From Conexibacter sp. CPCC 205762 (GTDB taxonomy: Bacteria; Actinomycetota; Thermoleophilia; Solirubrobacterales; Solirubrobacteraceae), in contig NZ_JAUTDN010000010.1 of assembly GCF_030646155.1 (NCBI RefSeq), positions 1-64,000 on the forward strand: 64,000 nucleotides of DNA. The letters run 5' to 3'. Made by a program: the position numbers and the translations under genes. Below are positions 31,483 to 40,124 of the stretch, one piece after another (within the stretch, counting starts at the first letter, position 1; every line of letters begins with the position of its first letter). Under the pieces are notes generated by a model that was given only the letters and a program-made list of their open reading frames with translations, searched no databases and was not told the origin of the DNA.

Positions 31483-32267
31483 CAGGCGCCGACCGCCTCG
31501 CCCGCGCGGGCGCCCGCCCGCCGCTCGCCGTGCGCACGGGCGGCGGCGACGAACGCCTGGAAGACCGGCACGTGCTCGGGCCAGCCGATCAGGCACTCGG
31601 CGTGCCACTGGACGCCGACGAGGAACGCCCGCTCGGGCGCCTCGACCGCCTCGATCACGCCGTCGGGCGACCACGCGGTCGCGACGAGGCCGTGGCCGAG
31701 CTGGTCGATCGCCTGGTGGTGGAAGGAGTTGACGGCGCCGTGGCGCCAGCCGAGCAGCTCGTTCAGGCGCGAGTGCTCGGCGACTCTGACCGGGTGCGTG
31801 ACGTTCTCGGCGCGCTCTCTCTGGCGGTGCTCGACCTCGTGGCCGACGACGTCGGGCAGGTGCTGGATCAGCGTCCCGCCGCGCGCGACGTTGAGCAGCT
31901 GCATGCCGCGGCAGACGGCCAGCACGGGCAGCTCGCGCGCGTCGGCGGCGCGCACGAGCGCCAGCTCGAAGGCGTCCAGCTCGCGCTCGGTCGGGCCCAG
32001 CTGCGGGTTCGGCTCCTGCCCGTAGGCGGAGGGATGGATGTCGGGCCCGCCGGAGAGGCAGAGGCCGTCGACGGCGTCGAGCAGCGCCTCCCCGGCGACC
32101 AGCCCCATCGGGGGCGCCACGACCGGCACGCCGCCGGTGCTCTCGACCGCCTCCAGATAACGCAGGCCGAGCGCCATCTCGCGCCGCGGCGGGTCGGCCT
32201 GGTCCTTCGTCAGGTGGTCCGGCGGATCGCGCATCTCCGAGGTCGTGACCGCGATCAAGGGGCGCAT
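31482..32267 (-). CDS. PuuD-like gamma-glutamyl hydrolase (peptidase C26)
   Basis: A 261-residue class I glutamine-amidotransferase-fold hydrolase. The nucleophile Cys lies in LPVLAVCRGMQLLNVARGGT, followed by LIQHLPDVVGHEVEH. The His-Glu pair is in FLVGVQWHAECL. Early motifs LCLSGGPDIHPSAYGQEPNP also fit. PuuD cleaves gamma-glutamyl bonds, for example in gamma-glutamyl-GABA. It overlaps the AsnO-like gene start, so the two are tightly linked. Trimming a gamma-glutamyl group from the same pathway's intermediate is a reasonable guess. The ATG at 32267 is preceded by GGCCTCCCTGC without a clear Shine-Dalgarno sequence. Confidence 0.82.
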   Translation of the reverse strand: MRPLIAVTTSEMRDPPDHLTKDQADPPRREMALGLRYLEAVESTGGVPVVAPPMGLVAGEALLDAVDGLCLSGGPDIHPSAYGQEPNPQLGPTERELDAFELALVRAADARELPVLAVCRGMQLLNVARGGTLIQHLPDVVGHEVEHRQRERAENVTHPVRVAEHSRLNELLGWRHGAVNSFHHQAIDQLGHGLVATAWSPDGVIEAVEAPERAFLVGVQWHAECLIGWPEHVPVFQAFVAAARAHGERRAGARAGEAVGA

Positions 32268-32314
32268 GCAGGGAGGCCTACCCCGCAATCCGCCGGACCG
32301 ATCGTCTTCGCCGC

Positions 32315-35300
32315 TCAGCCGCTGACGACCGCCACGTCGTCGAGCTGGAAGCGCGGCTGCCAGGCGGCGTCGCTGCCGACGGCGCGGAACGACACCTCGA
32401 TCCGCGACACGGCGGAGCGTCCGGCCCAGCCGGCGAGGTCGAGCGTCAGCCGGTTCCAGCTGTCGGCGGAGACCTCCTGCGTGGCGCTTCTGCTCTCGCC
32501 GCCGGCGCCGGTCACCGTCACGGTCGCCTCGTAGCCGCTGGCGCCGGGCGCGCCGCCGTAGCTGTCGAGCGACAGCTGCAGCGCGGTCGCGTCGCCGAGG
32601 TCGAGCGGGCTGGCGGGGGTGACGAAGACCGTCTTGCCCGCCGACGCCGGCGCGCTTCTGCCGGTCGCCTCCAGCGCGCCGCCACCCTCGGCCGGCTTGC
32701 CGGGGCCGTTGGCGAAGCCGGTGACGCGCGCGACGCCGCTGACGTTGTCGCCGGCCTGCCAGCCGTCGGCGTCCTGCTCGAAGCCGTACAGCTGGCGGGT
32801 CGCGGTCAGCGACAGCACGACGCTGCCGTCGGCGGTCGCGCCGCCGCGCGTGCGCGCGCTGATCGCGATCGTCCGTCTGCCCGCGCTCGCGTCGTCGGGG
32901 ACGACGACGTAGGCGGTGATCGTCTTCGAGACGCCGCGGCCGTCGCTGGCGAGGTCGAAGCGCGTCTGGCGCGGGCTGACCTCCCAGTCGGCGTCGGAGC
33001 TGCTGACGTCGAGCGTGCCTTCGAGGTCGCCGCGGGCGGCGCCGTTGAGCGCGACTCTGACCGGCACCAGATCGCCCGGCGCGACGGTCTTGCGCGCCGG
33101 CGAGACGACCAGCCGCAGCGCGTCGCCGGCGGCGCGGCCGAACGCCCGGCCGCTGACCGTGTGACGACCGCGGCCGAGGCCGGCGACGACGATCCGGTCG
33201 CCGTCGCGGCGGACGCCGGGCGCGAGCGCGCGGCGGCCGTCCCAGACGAGCCGGCCGTCGCGGCGGACCGTGACGGTGCGGCCGGAGGTCGGCACCGCGA
33301 CCGCCCCCTCGGTGCCGCGCGGGACGGTCGTCGCGATCGTGACGTCGTCGCCGCGGCGCTTCCACGAGGCGTCGATCGCGCCGTGCGGCGTCGGCACGCG
33401 GCCCTCCGCCCACGTCAGCGAGGCGGTGTGCGGCGCGACCGTGAAGCGGCGGTAGCCGGCCTCGGTCGGGTCGACGCCGAGCACGTCGCGCGTCAGCACG
33501 ACCGTCGGCCCGCTCGCCCAGCCGTGCGCGAGCGAGGAGAACTGGCCGAGGCTCGGGTAGCCGCTCGGCAGCAGGTGCTCGACGAAGGTCGAGCCGGGGT
33601 CGAGCTTCAGCTGGTGGCCCCAGAAGCGCTTCAGCAGCGCGACCGCGTCCTCCTGCTCGAGGCCGCGCGGGTCGTCGAGGTCGAAGCGCGCCTCGGCCTC
33701 GAAGCCGCTCGGCAGCGGCGCGTAGAACGGCGACAGCGAGCCGTTCGGCTCGTCGGGGCTGACCGTCAGCGAGCCGTAGCGCGCCCACGTGTTCGCGCGC
33801 AGGAAGGCCATCGCGCGGGTCGCTCTCGCGGCCGTCGCGACGCCGGTCATCACCGCCGCCGCGTTGCCGTCCTGCGGGTGCACGTCGGGCAGCTCGCGGC
33901 TGAGGCGGTAGGCGCCGGCCTGCTCGTCCCACAGCTGCGCGTCGATCGCGCTTCGCAGCGCGGCGCCGCGTCTCGCGTACGTCGCGGCGGCGCGGCTGTC
34001 GCCGAGCGCGGTCGCGAGCGTCGCGAGCTGCGTCAGGTTGCGCGCGTAGAGCGCGTTGACGTAGGTCTCGTGGCCGCAGTCGGAGTAGCCGTAGTGGCCG
34101 CACGAGCCGACCGCGCCGAAGCCGATCAGCCCCTGCTCGTCCTGGCCGCGGACCGACTCCAGCCAGGCGGCGGCGCGCTCGATCGCCGGCCACCAGCGTC
34201 TGAGATAGTCGCGGTCGCCGGTGTAGCGGTAGTGCTCGGCCATGTTCGAGACGAACCAGGTGACGTACTCGCCGTAGGTGCGGCGCTCGCCGGCGTTGTG
34301 CGCGCCCATCTGCGAGGAGGCCGGCACGAAGCCGTCGTCGAGCTGCTGCGCGGCGAGCTGGTCGAGCGAGTTGGCGACCGCGCCGAGGTTCCAGGTCGAC
34401 AGGTAGGTGACCGGGTTCTGCACGGCGAGGTCGCCCTGCCAGATCAGCCGGTCGCGCTTGGCGCCGTCGTAGATCACCTCGTCGTCTGCTCTGAGGTGCG
34501 GGAGCTGGCCGTCGGCGTGGTCGCGCTCGCCGTCGCCGTAGGGCCACGATTTGGCCGTGTCGGCGCGGTCGGTGTTGGTCTGGACAGTGTAGACGCCGGC
34601 GTGCCAGATCTTGTTCAGCTGCTCGTCGGAGCTGTTGAACCAGCCGGCCAGCTTCGACGGGTCGCGGCGGCTCGGCTCGGGCGTGTAGTCGACCGTGACG
34701 GCGTCGACGTCGAGCGAGCCGGGGCCGTCGAGGAACAGCGTCAGGTAGCGGAAGCCGCCGCGCAGCGTTCTGTCGACCGCCTCGCCGGGGAGCGAGGCCG
34801 GGAACGTCAGCGTGTGGCTGTCGGCGTCGTACGTGTAGGCGGTGCCGGGGAAGCCGACCCAGATGTTGGCGGTGTCGCAGCCGGGCGCGAATCTCGCCTG
34901 GCCGTCGTTGCGGGAGCCGAGCGCGCGGTAGCGCTGCGACTCGCTGAAGCAGGCGTGCAGCTCGGGCGGCGTCTGACTCGCGCCGCTGAGCTTCACGCGC
35001 ACGTGGCCGCCGACCTCCTGGCCGAAGTCGAGCGCCAGCAGCGGCGAGCCGCTGCGGTCGCCGGCCGAGGTCAGCCTCACCGAGCGGCCGTCGGCGCGCA
35101 GCGCCGCGGCGGGATCGCCGTCGATCGCGCCGCCGCGCGGCGTCGCCTGCAGCACGGAGGCGGGTGCCAGCGACCGCTGCGAGGGCGCCAGCACGTAGTC
35201 GCGCCAGCCGCCTCTGCGCGGTCTGTGGCCATCGGCGCGCCAGGGGCCGTTCGGGTTGTCGGCGGGGGCGAGCTGGGCCGCGCCGCTTCCGCCGCCGTGC

Positions 35301-35383
35301 GCCGCTGACGCGGACGTCGCCGCCGCGCCGCCGGCCGCGAGCGCGAGCGCCGCGCCGGCCGCGATGATGCGATGGGGGCTCAT
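32315..35383 (-). CDS. Secreted alpha-L-rhamnosidase-like enzyme (GH78) with C-terminal accessory domains
   Basis: A 1022-residue exported protein. After a signal peptide (1-28) comes a beta-sandwich (about 60-250) and an (alpha/alpha)6 barrel (about 260-640). The barrel carries the GH78 motif YDGAKRDRLIWQGDLAVQNP and a later EHLLPSGYPSLGQFSSLAHG. After the catalytic part are a Greek-key domain, a NEW3-like domain (about 740-860, starting RLVVSPARKTVAPGDLVPV) and a galactose-binding-like jellyroll (about 870-1022). It would release rhamnose or similar sugars from polysaccharides. It shares the ATGA overlap with its upstream paralogue, and the hydrolase operon begins 47 bases downstream. Confidence 0.82.
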   Translation of the reverse strand: MSPHRIIAAGAALALAAGGAAATSASAAHGGGSGAAQLAPADNPNGPWRADGHRPRRGGWRDYVLAPSQRSLAPASVLQATPRGGAIDGDPAAALRADGRSVRLTSAGDRSGSPLLALDFGQEVGGHVRVKLSGASQTPPELHACFSESQRYRALGSRNDGQARFAPGCDTANIWVGFPGTAYTYDADSHTLTFPASLPGEAVDRTLRGGFRYLTLFLDGPGSLDVDAVTVDYTPEPSRRDPSKLAGWFNSSDEQLNKIWHAGVYTVQTNTDRADTAKSWPYGDGERDHADGQLPHLRADDEVIYDGAKRDRLIWQGDLAVQNPVTYLSTWNLGAVANSLDQLAAQQLDDGFVPASSQMGAHNAGERRTYGEYVTWFVSNMAEHYRYTGDRDYLRRWWPAIERAAAWLESVRGQDEQGLIGFGAVGSCGHYGYSDCGHETYVNALYARNLTQLATLATALGDSRAAATYARRGAALRSAIDAQLWDEQAGAYRLSRELPDVHPQDGNAAAVMTGVATAARATRAMAFLRANTWARYGSLTVSPDEPNGSLSPFYAPLPSGFEAEARFDLDDPRGLEQEDAVALLKRFWGHQLKLDPGSTFVEHLLPSGYPSLGQFSSLAHGWASGPTVVLTRDVLGVDPTEAGYRRFTVAPHTASLTWAEGRVPTPHGAIDASWKRRGDDVTIATTVPRGTEGAVAVPTSGRTVTVRRDGRLVWDGRRALAPGVRRDGDRIVVAGLGRGRHTVSGRAFGRAAGDALRLVVSPARKTVAPGDLVPVRVALNGAARGDLEGTLDVSSSDADWEVSPRQTRFDLASDGRGVSKTITAYVVVPDDASAGRRTIAISARTRGGATADGSVVLSLTATRQLYGFEQDADGWQAGDNVSGVARVTGFANGPGKPAEGGGALEATGRSAPASAGKTVFVTPASPLDLGDATALQLSLDSYGGAPGASGYEATVTVTGAGGESRSATQEVSADSWNRLTLDLAGWAGRSAVSRIEVSFRAVGSDAAWQPRFQLDDVAVVSG

Positions 35384-37905
35384 CGCGTCGCCTCCAGGAT
35401 CGTCGTGGTCGTGCCGCTCTTCGCCGCGGCGCGCTGCTGGGAACCGGGGCTCGCGACCGTGTACCTGACCCCCGCCGGGGCGCTGACGGCGACCGTCACG
35501 CGGCCGTCGCGGGCCTGCTTCCAGGCGACGTCGATCGCTCCGCGAGGCGTCGGGACGCGGCCCTGCGCCCAGCTCAGCCCGCTCGGGATGTGCGGGGCGA
35601 TCGTCACCTCGCTGAAGCCCGGCCCGCTCGGCGTCACGCCGAGGACCGTGTTGGTCAGGAACGCGGTCGGCCCGGCCGCCCAGCCGTGCGAGTAGGAGGT
35701 GTAGGAGCCGAGCTGCGGGCCGCCGGAGAGCGAGATGTTCTCCCAGAAGGTGCCGGTCTCGTCGCCCTTCAGCATGTGGCCCCAGGTCCGCTTCAGCAGC
35801 GTGATCGCGTCGTCGGTGCGGCCCTGCGCGGCGAGCGCGTCCAGCTCGAACGTCGAGACGAACGGGCTGACGTAGCGCGGCACCGCGGAGTCGGCAGCGT
35901 CGACCGTCGGCGAGCCGATCGCGGTCCAGCCGCTGCGCAGCGTGCTCAGCACGCGCGCCGCGCGGTCGCCGTCGGCGACGCCGGAGAGCACGGCGAGCGT
36001 GTTGGCGTCCTGCGGGTGCGCGCTCGAGCCGGGCTGCACGATGTAGGCGCCGGCCGCCTCGTCCCACAGCGACGCGTTGATCGCCGCCGCGGTTCTGCCG
36101 GCCTGCGCGCGCCAGTCGGCGGCGAGGTCGGCTCTGCCGGCCTGCTCGGCGGCGGTCGCGGCGACTCTGAGCACGTGCACCAGCAGCGCGTTGTTGTACG
36201 TCTCCTTCGTGCCGCCGAGGCCGTAGCCCCAGTGGCCGCCGGCGCTCGACGGCGTCACCAGCAGGTCGTCGGCCGGGTCGACGTGCGAGCGCGCCCAGCG
36301 GACGGTGTCCTGCAGCTGCGGGAACCATCTGTCGAGGAACGCTCTGTCGCCGCTGTAGCGGTAGTGCTGTTCGTAGTTGACGATCCACCAGAGCGCGTAC
36401 TCGCCCCAGTTCATCCACCAGCCCGAGGAGCCGTCCTCGGTCGGGATGTAGACGCCGGCCGGCTGGCCCTCCGGGCTCGGTCTCGCCGACAGCCAGTCGA
36501 AGGCGAGCTGCGGGCTGAGCGTGTCGCCGGTCGAGAGGTACGCGACCGGGTTGGCGACGACGAGGTCGCCGCCCCAGATGAAGCGGTCGCGCTTGGGTGC
36601 GTCGACGATCACGGACGGGCCGTCGCCGATTCTCGCGTCGTTGCGCGGCGGGCCGGGCTGCGCCGGGTAGCGGCGGCCGGTCTGCGGGTCGATCGTCGAG
36701 AGCTGGACGGTGTAGGCGCCGGAGTACCAGAAGCGGTTGAGCTGGTCGTCGGAGCTGAGGAAGGCGCCGGCGTAGTCGCGCAGGTCTCTTTGCAGCGGCG
36801 CCGCCTCGAATCTCAGCTTCAGGTCCGACAGCTCGACGGCGCCGGGGCCGCTGAGCCACACCATCAGGTAGCGGAAGCCGCCGCGGCCGTCGGGCGGGGA
36901 GATCGTGCTGGTGCCGGTGGGGACCTTGACCGTCTCGGTCTCGGTCACGACGCCGACCGGGTCGGCCGAGTAGTCGGAGGCGCTCGTCATGAACTGCTTC
37001 GACTCGGAGAAGGCGAACGACAGCTTCGGCGCGCCCGACAGCTTCTTCGCGCGCACGCTCACGTCGCCGCCGACCTCACGGCCGAAGTCGACGATCGCGT
37101 ACGGGCGGCTGAGCACGTCGCCGCGCAGCGTCGTCGTGCCGCGCCCGCCGGCCAGCGCGCGGGCGTTGTCGACGCTGCCGCCGTAGGGCGCGTCGGGATC
37201 GGCGGCGGCGCGCGCGGCGCGACCGCCCCGGTCGCCGATCGCCCACACCTGCGCGATCCGCGCGCCGGGGCCGGGCTCGTCGCCGTTGCGGAAGGCGAGC
37301 CGGAAGCGCTCGGCGCCGCGGCGCCGGTCGAGCGCGGTGCGCGGGATCGTCAGCTCGTAGTGGACGAGCCCGACCTGTCCGCCGTACTGGCCGCGCTCCT
37401 GCGGGTTGGGGCCGCGGTGGTGGATCTTGACGCCGTTGACGAGCACGTCGTACTGCGCCAGCTCGGCGCCGGCCTCCTCGATCCGCAGCCGCACCGGGCC
37501 GTTGCCGCGCGGCCGCAGCAGCGCGTAGGAGAACTGCGCCAGCGGCTCGTCGGCGCCGGCGGAGCGGACCCAGCTGCCGCCGACTCTGGCGCGTCTGCTG
37601 GTCGGGTCGGCGTCGAGCCTGTGGCCGTCCTCCTCGGAGGCCGGCGAGGCGGCGGTGACGAAGTCGGCGTTGAGCGGCGTCGCGTCGTCGAGCGCGACCG
37701 GCCTCAGCGTCCGCGACGCGGGCGCGAGGTTGTAGCGCTGCGCCGTCTCCAGCGACGGCAGCCCGAGCATCCGCGCGGCGGCCGACTCGCCCGCCGCGCT
37801 CCCCTTGACGCCGCCCCTGGCGCCCGCGACCGGCGCGGCCGCGAGGCCGACGACGGCAGCCGAGAGCGCCGCGACCATGGCCGCGCCTCCGGTACGTCTG
37901 GACAT
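35380..37905 (-). CDS. Secreted alpha-L-rhamnosidase-like enzyme (GH78)
   Basis: An 841-residue exported protein paralogous to the next gene but lacking its C-terminal accessory domains. The signal peptide covers about 1-29 (AAMVAALSAAVVGLAAAP). An N-terminal sandwich includes FSYALLRPRGNGPVRLRIEE, common in rhamnosidases for the substrate-recognition domain. The barrel has VDAPKRDRFIWGGDLVVANP and VYIPTEDGSSGWWMNWGEYA with acidic residues suited to catalysis. The end matches other GH78 members (WAQGRVPTPRGAIDVAWKQ). It is the first gene of the glycosidase pair, translationally coupled through ATGA. Confidence 0.85.
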   Translation of the reverse strand: MSRRTGGAAMVAALSAAVVGLAAAPVAGARGGVKGSAAGESAAARMLGLPSLETAQRYNLAPASRTLRPVALDDATPLNADFVTAASPASEEDGHRLDADPTSRRARVGGSWVRSAGADEPLAQFSYALLRPRGNGPVRLRIEEAGAELAQYDVLVNGVKIHHRGPNPQERGQYGGQVGLVHYELTIPRTALDRRRGAERFRLAFRNGDEPGPGARIAQVWAIGDRGGRAARAAADPDAPYGGSVDNARALAGGRGTTTLRGDVLSRPYAIVDFGREVGGDVSVRAKKLSGAPKLSFAFSESKQFMTSASDYSADPVGVVTETETVKVPTGTSTISPPDGRGGFRYLMVWLSGPGAVELSDLKLRFEAAPLQRDLRDYAGAFLSSDDQLNRFWYSGAYTVQLSTIDPQTGRRYPAQPGPPRNDARIGDGPSVIVDAPKRDRFIWGGDLVVANPVAYLSTGDTLSPQLAFDWLSARPSPEGQPAGVYIPTEDGSSGWWMNWGEYALWWIVNYEQHYRYSGDRAFLDRWFPQLQDTVRWARSHVDPADDLLVTPSSAGGHWGYGLGGTKETYNNALLVHVLRVAATAAEQAGRADLAADWRAQAGRTAAAINASLWDEAAGAYIVQPGSSAHPQDANTLAVLSGVADGDRAARVLSTLRSGWTAIGSPTVDAADSAVPRYVSPFVSTFELDALAAQGRTDDAITLLKRTWGHMLKGDETGTFWENISLSGGPQLGSYTSYSHGWAAGPTAFLTNTVLGVTPSGPGFSEVTIAPHIPSGLSWAQGRVPTPRGAIDVAWKQARDGRVTVAVSAPAGVRYTVASPGSQQRAAAKSGTTTTILEATR

Positions 37906-37925
37906 CTCTCCTCCTGCGTTTTCAG

Positions 37926-37947
37926 CCGTCGTGTGGCACCACGACGG
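37926..37947. promoter_or_regulatory. Inverted repeat upstream of the rhamnosidase pair
   Basis: CCGTCGTG pairs perfectly with CACGACGG around TGGCAC. It lies 21 bases before the first GH78 start and 52 bases after the sixA stop, all on the minus strand, so it is either an operator of the glycosidase genes or a terminator for sixA. Confidence 0.45.
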
Positions 37948-37998
37948 TCACGGCTGGTCGTTACCCAGCCGTCTACGCGCAGAAACGCACAGGTGCGA

Positions 37999-38442
37999 TC
38001 AAGAACGAGCGATCAGACCAAGCTCGGCCGGACGCAGCAGCGCGTGCAGGCGGCCCGGCTCGCAGGCGGCGAGGCCGCCCTTCTTCATCTGCACGTGCGC
38101 GCTCGTCAGCTCGAACACGGCGCGCGAGAAGTCGGGCTCGTGGCCGACCAGCAGCACCTGCTCGCCGCGGCCGGCGGCGAGCGCGAGCGGATCGAAGCGG
38201 CCGCCCTGCAGCAGCGGCTCGAGCTCGACCTCGACGCCCAGCTCGGCGCAGGCGAGCGCGGCGGTGTCGCGTGCGCGCACGCGCGAGGAGGCGAGGCAGC
38301 TGTCGATCGCGACCCCGAGCGCGCGCAGCGCCGCGCCGGCGGCCGTCGCCTGCGCGCGGCCCTTGTCGGTCAGCGCCCGCTCGGCGTCGCTCTGCCCGGC
38401 CTCCGCGTCGAAGGCGTCGCCGTGTCGCAGCAGCCAGATCAT
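37999..38442 (-). CDS. sixA: SixA-like phosphohistidine phosphatase
   Basis: A 147-residue histidine phosphatase. The catalytic RHG motif is at the very start (MIWLLRHGDAFDAEAGQSDA), and the second His lies in VLLVGHEPDFSRAV. Length and layout fit SixA, which removes phosphate from phosphohistidine proteins such as phosphotransferase domains. The gene starts at ATG and is divergent from the diguanylate cyclase gene with 77 bases between starts. Its protein target is unknown. Confidence 0.85.
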   Translation of the reverse strand: MIWLLRHGDAFDAEAGQSDAERALTDKGRAQATAAGAALRALGVAIDSCLASSRVRARDTAALACAELGVEVELEPLLQGGRFDPLALAAGRGEQVLLVGHEPDFSRAVFELTSAHVQMKKGGLAACEPGRLHALLRPAELGLIARS

Positions 38443-38519
38443 CTGCCGGACCCTACCGCCCGCGCGAGCCGGCGTGCCCGGCTCAAGCTCGCGCAGGTCG
38501 CGGCCGATCTCCCGATGTG

Positions 38520-40124
38520 ATGCGCTTCAGACGGCTCCTCCCCGGTCTCCTCTTCGCCGGCCTCATCGGCGCGTGGATCGTCGCGCTGCTGCTCGTCTTC
38601 GGCTCGCTGGATCGCAACACGCGCCAGCAGTTCCAGCGGATCGAGGCGTCGCAGAGACTGCTGACCGCGATGCTCGACCAGGAGATCGGCGCCCGCGGCT
38701 ACCTGACGACGTTCGAGACCGCGTTCCTGGAGCCCTACAACGCCGCCCGCCGCGACTTCGACCAGCTGATGGAGCAGGAGCTGAGAGGGGCGCGCACGAG
38801 AGAGGCGCGCGACAGCCTGCTGCGGATGCGCGTCGCCGCCGACAGATGGCGCGAGCTGGCGGCCGCCGACATCAGCGTGATGGCCTACAGAGACAGAGCG
38901 GTCGAGGCGGCGCTGAGAGAGCGCGAGGGCCCGATCGACGCCTTCCGCGCCGAGCACGAGCACTACCAGGACATGCTCGAGCGCCAGCGCGACGAGCGCG
39001 CCGACGCGCTGCTGATCCGCGCCGCCGTGCTGATCGTCGCGATCAGCCTCGGGCTCGGCGGGGTCGCCTACCTCGTGCTGCGCCGCGAGAGCCTGCGCGA
39101 GCGCCGCTTCGGGCGCGCCCAGGCCGAGTTCGCGACCGCGATGCAGAGCGCCGCCGACGAGCGCGAGGCCGACCGCCTGCTCAAGCGCCACCTCGAACGC
39201 GAGCTGGAGGACGTCGACGTGACCGTGCTGCGGCGCGGCGGCAGCGGCGAGCGGCTGGAGGCCGGCACGCCGCCGGCCGACGCCGGCATCGTCGACGCGC
39301 TCGCAGACGCGCGCCCGCGCGTCTGCCTCGCCGTCCGCCGCGGCGCCGACCACGAGCAGGACGCCGCCGAGCCGCTGGTCGAGTGCGAGATCTGCGGTGC
39401 CGCCGGCCCGTCGAGCTGCCGTCCGCTGGTCGTCGGCGACGGCGTCATCGGCGCCGTCCACATCAGAGATCCCGCGGGCCGCGTCGCGCGCGGCGAGCGG
39501 GTCGTCGAGGAGAGCCTCACGCAGGCGGCGCCGATCCTCGCCGGGCTGCGCACGCTGGCGCTCGCGCAGTCGCGCGCGAGCACCGACGCGCTGACCGGGC
39601 TGCCGAACCGCTGGGCGCTGGAGGACACGCTCAAGCGGATGCACGCGCAGGCGACGCGCAGCCACAGGCCGCTCGCGTTCGTGCTGCTCGACATCGACTA
39701 CTTCAAGCGCCTCAACGACACCTGGGGCCACGACACCGGCGACCGCGCGCTCGCCGCCGTCGGCGACGCGCTCAGAAGCCACCTGCGCGAGAGCGACCTG
39801 GCGGCGCGCAGCGGCGGCGAGGAGTTCGCCGTGCTGCTGCCCGACACGCCGGTCGAGGGCGCGCTGAGGGTCGCGGAGGAGCTGCGCAGAGCGATCGCCG
39901 AGATCGACCTCGGGCTGGAGCGGACGACGATGACCGCCTCCTTCGGGATCGCCGTGCTCGGCCTCCACGCCGACGACGCGCACGCGCTGATGCAGGCCGC
40001 CGACCGCGCGCTCTACGCCGCCAAGCGCGGCGGCCGCGACCGCGTCGAGGTCGCGGCCGCGGCGCGGCCGATAGCCCCGGCCCCGCCGCTGGCGGAGCCG
40101 GAGCCGGAGCCGACGGCCAGCTAG
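38520..40124 (+). CDS. CHASE3-GGDEF diguanylate cyclase
   Basis: A 534-residue membrane signalling protein. TM1 (about 7-29) and TM2 (about 163-186) flank an external CHASE3 domain. A GAF-like region (about 220-340) has clustered cysteines (CEICGAAGPSSCR). The GGDEF domain begins ASTDALTGLPNRWALEDTLK, with metal site LLDIDYFKRLNDTWGH and active site SGGEEF. The RESD motif five residues before it is an intact inhibitory I-site, so c-di-GMP feedback is expected. It should make c-di-GMP in response to an external or redox signal. A GTG codon just before the chosen ATG is also possible. Confidence 0.88.
   Translation: MRFRRLLPGLLFAGLIGAWIVALLLVFGSLDRNTRQQFQRIEASQRLLTAMLDQEIGARGYLTTFETAFLEPYNAARRDFDQLMEQELRGARTREARDSLLRMRVAADRWRELAAADISVMAYRDRAVEAALREREGPIDAFRAEHEHYQDMLERQRDERADALLIRAAVLIVAISLGLGGVAYLVLRRESLRERRFGRAQAEFATAMQSAADEREADRLLKRHLERELEDVDVTVLRRGGSGERLEAGTPPADAGIVDALADARPRVCLAVRRGADHEQDAAEPLVECEICGAAGPSSCRPLVVGDGVIGAVHIRDPAGRVARGERVVEESLTQAAPILAGLRTLALAQSRASTDALTGLPNRWALEDTLKRMHAQATRSHRPLAFVLLDIDYFKRLNDTWGHDTGDRALAAVGDALRSHLRESDLAARSGGEEFAVLLPDTPVEGALRVAEELRRAIAEIDLGLERTTMTASFGIAVLGLHADDAHALMQAADRALYAAKRGGRDRVEVAAAARPIAPAPPLAEPEPEPTAS

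Noticed and set aside
29704-32267. Standard NAGGN osmolyte operon
   Set aside because: The AsnO-like gene fits, but the GNAT/ATP-grasp synthetase Ngg is not present in the window.
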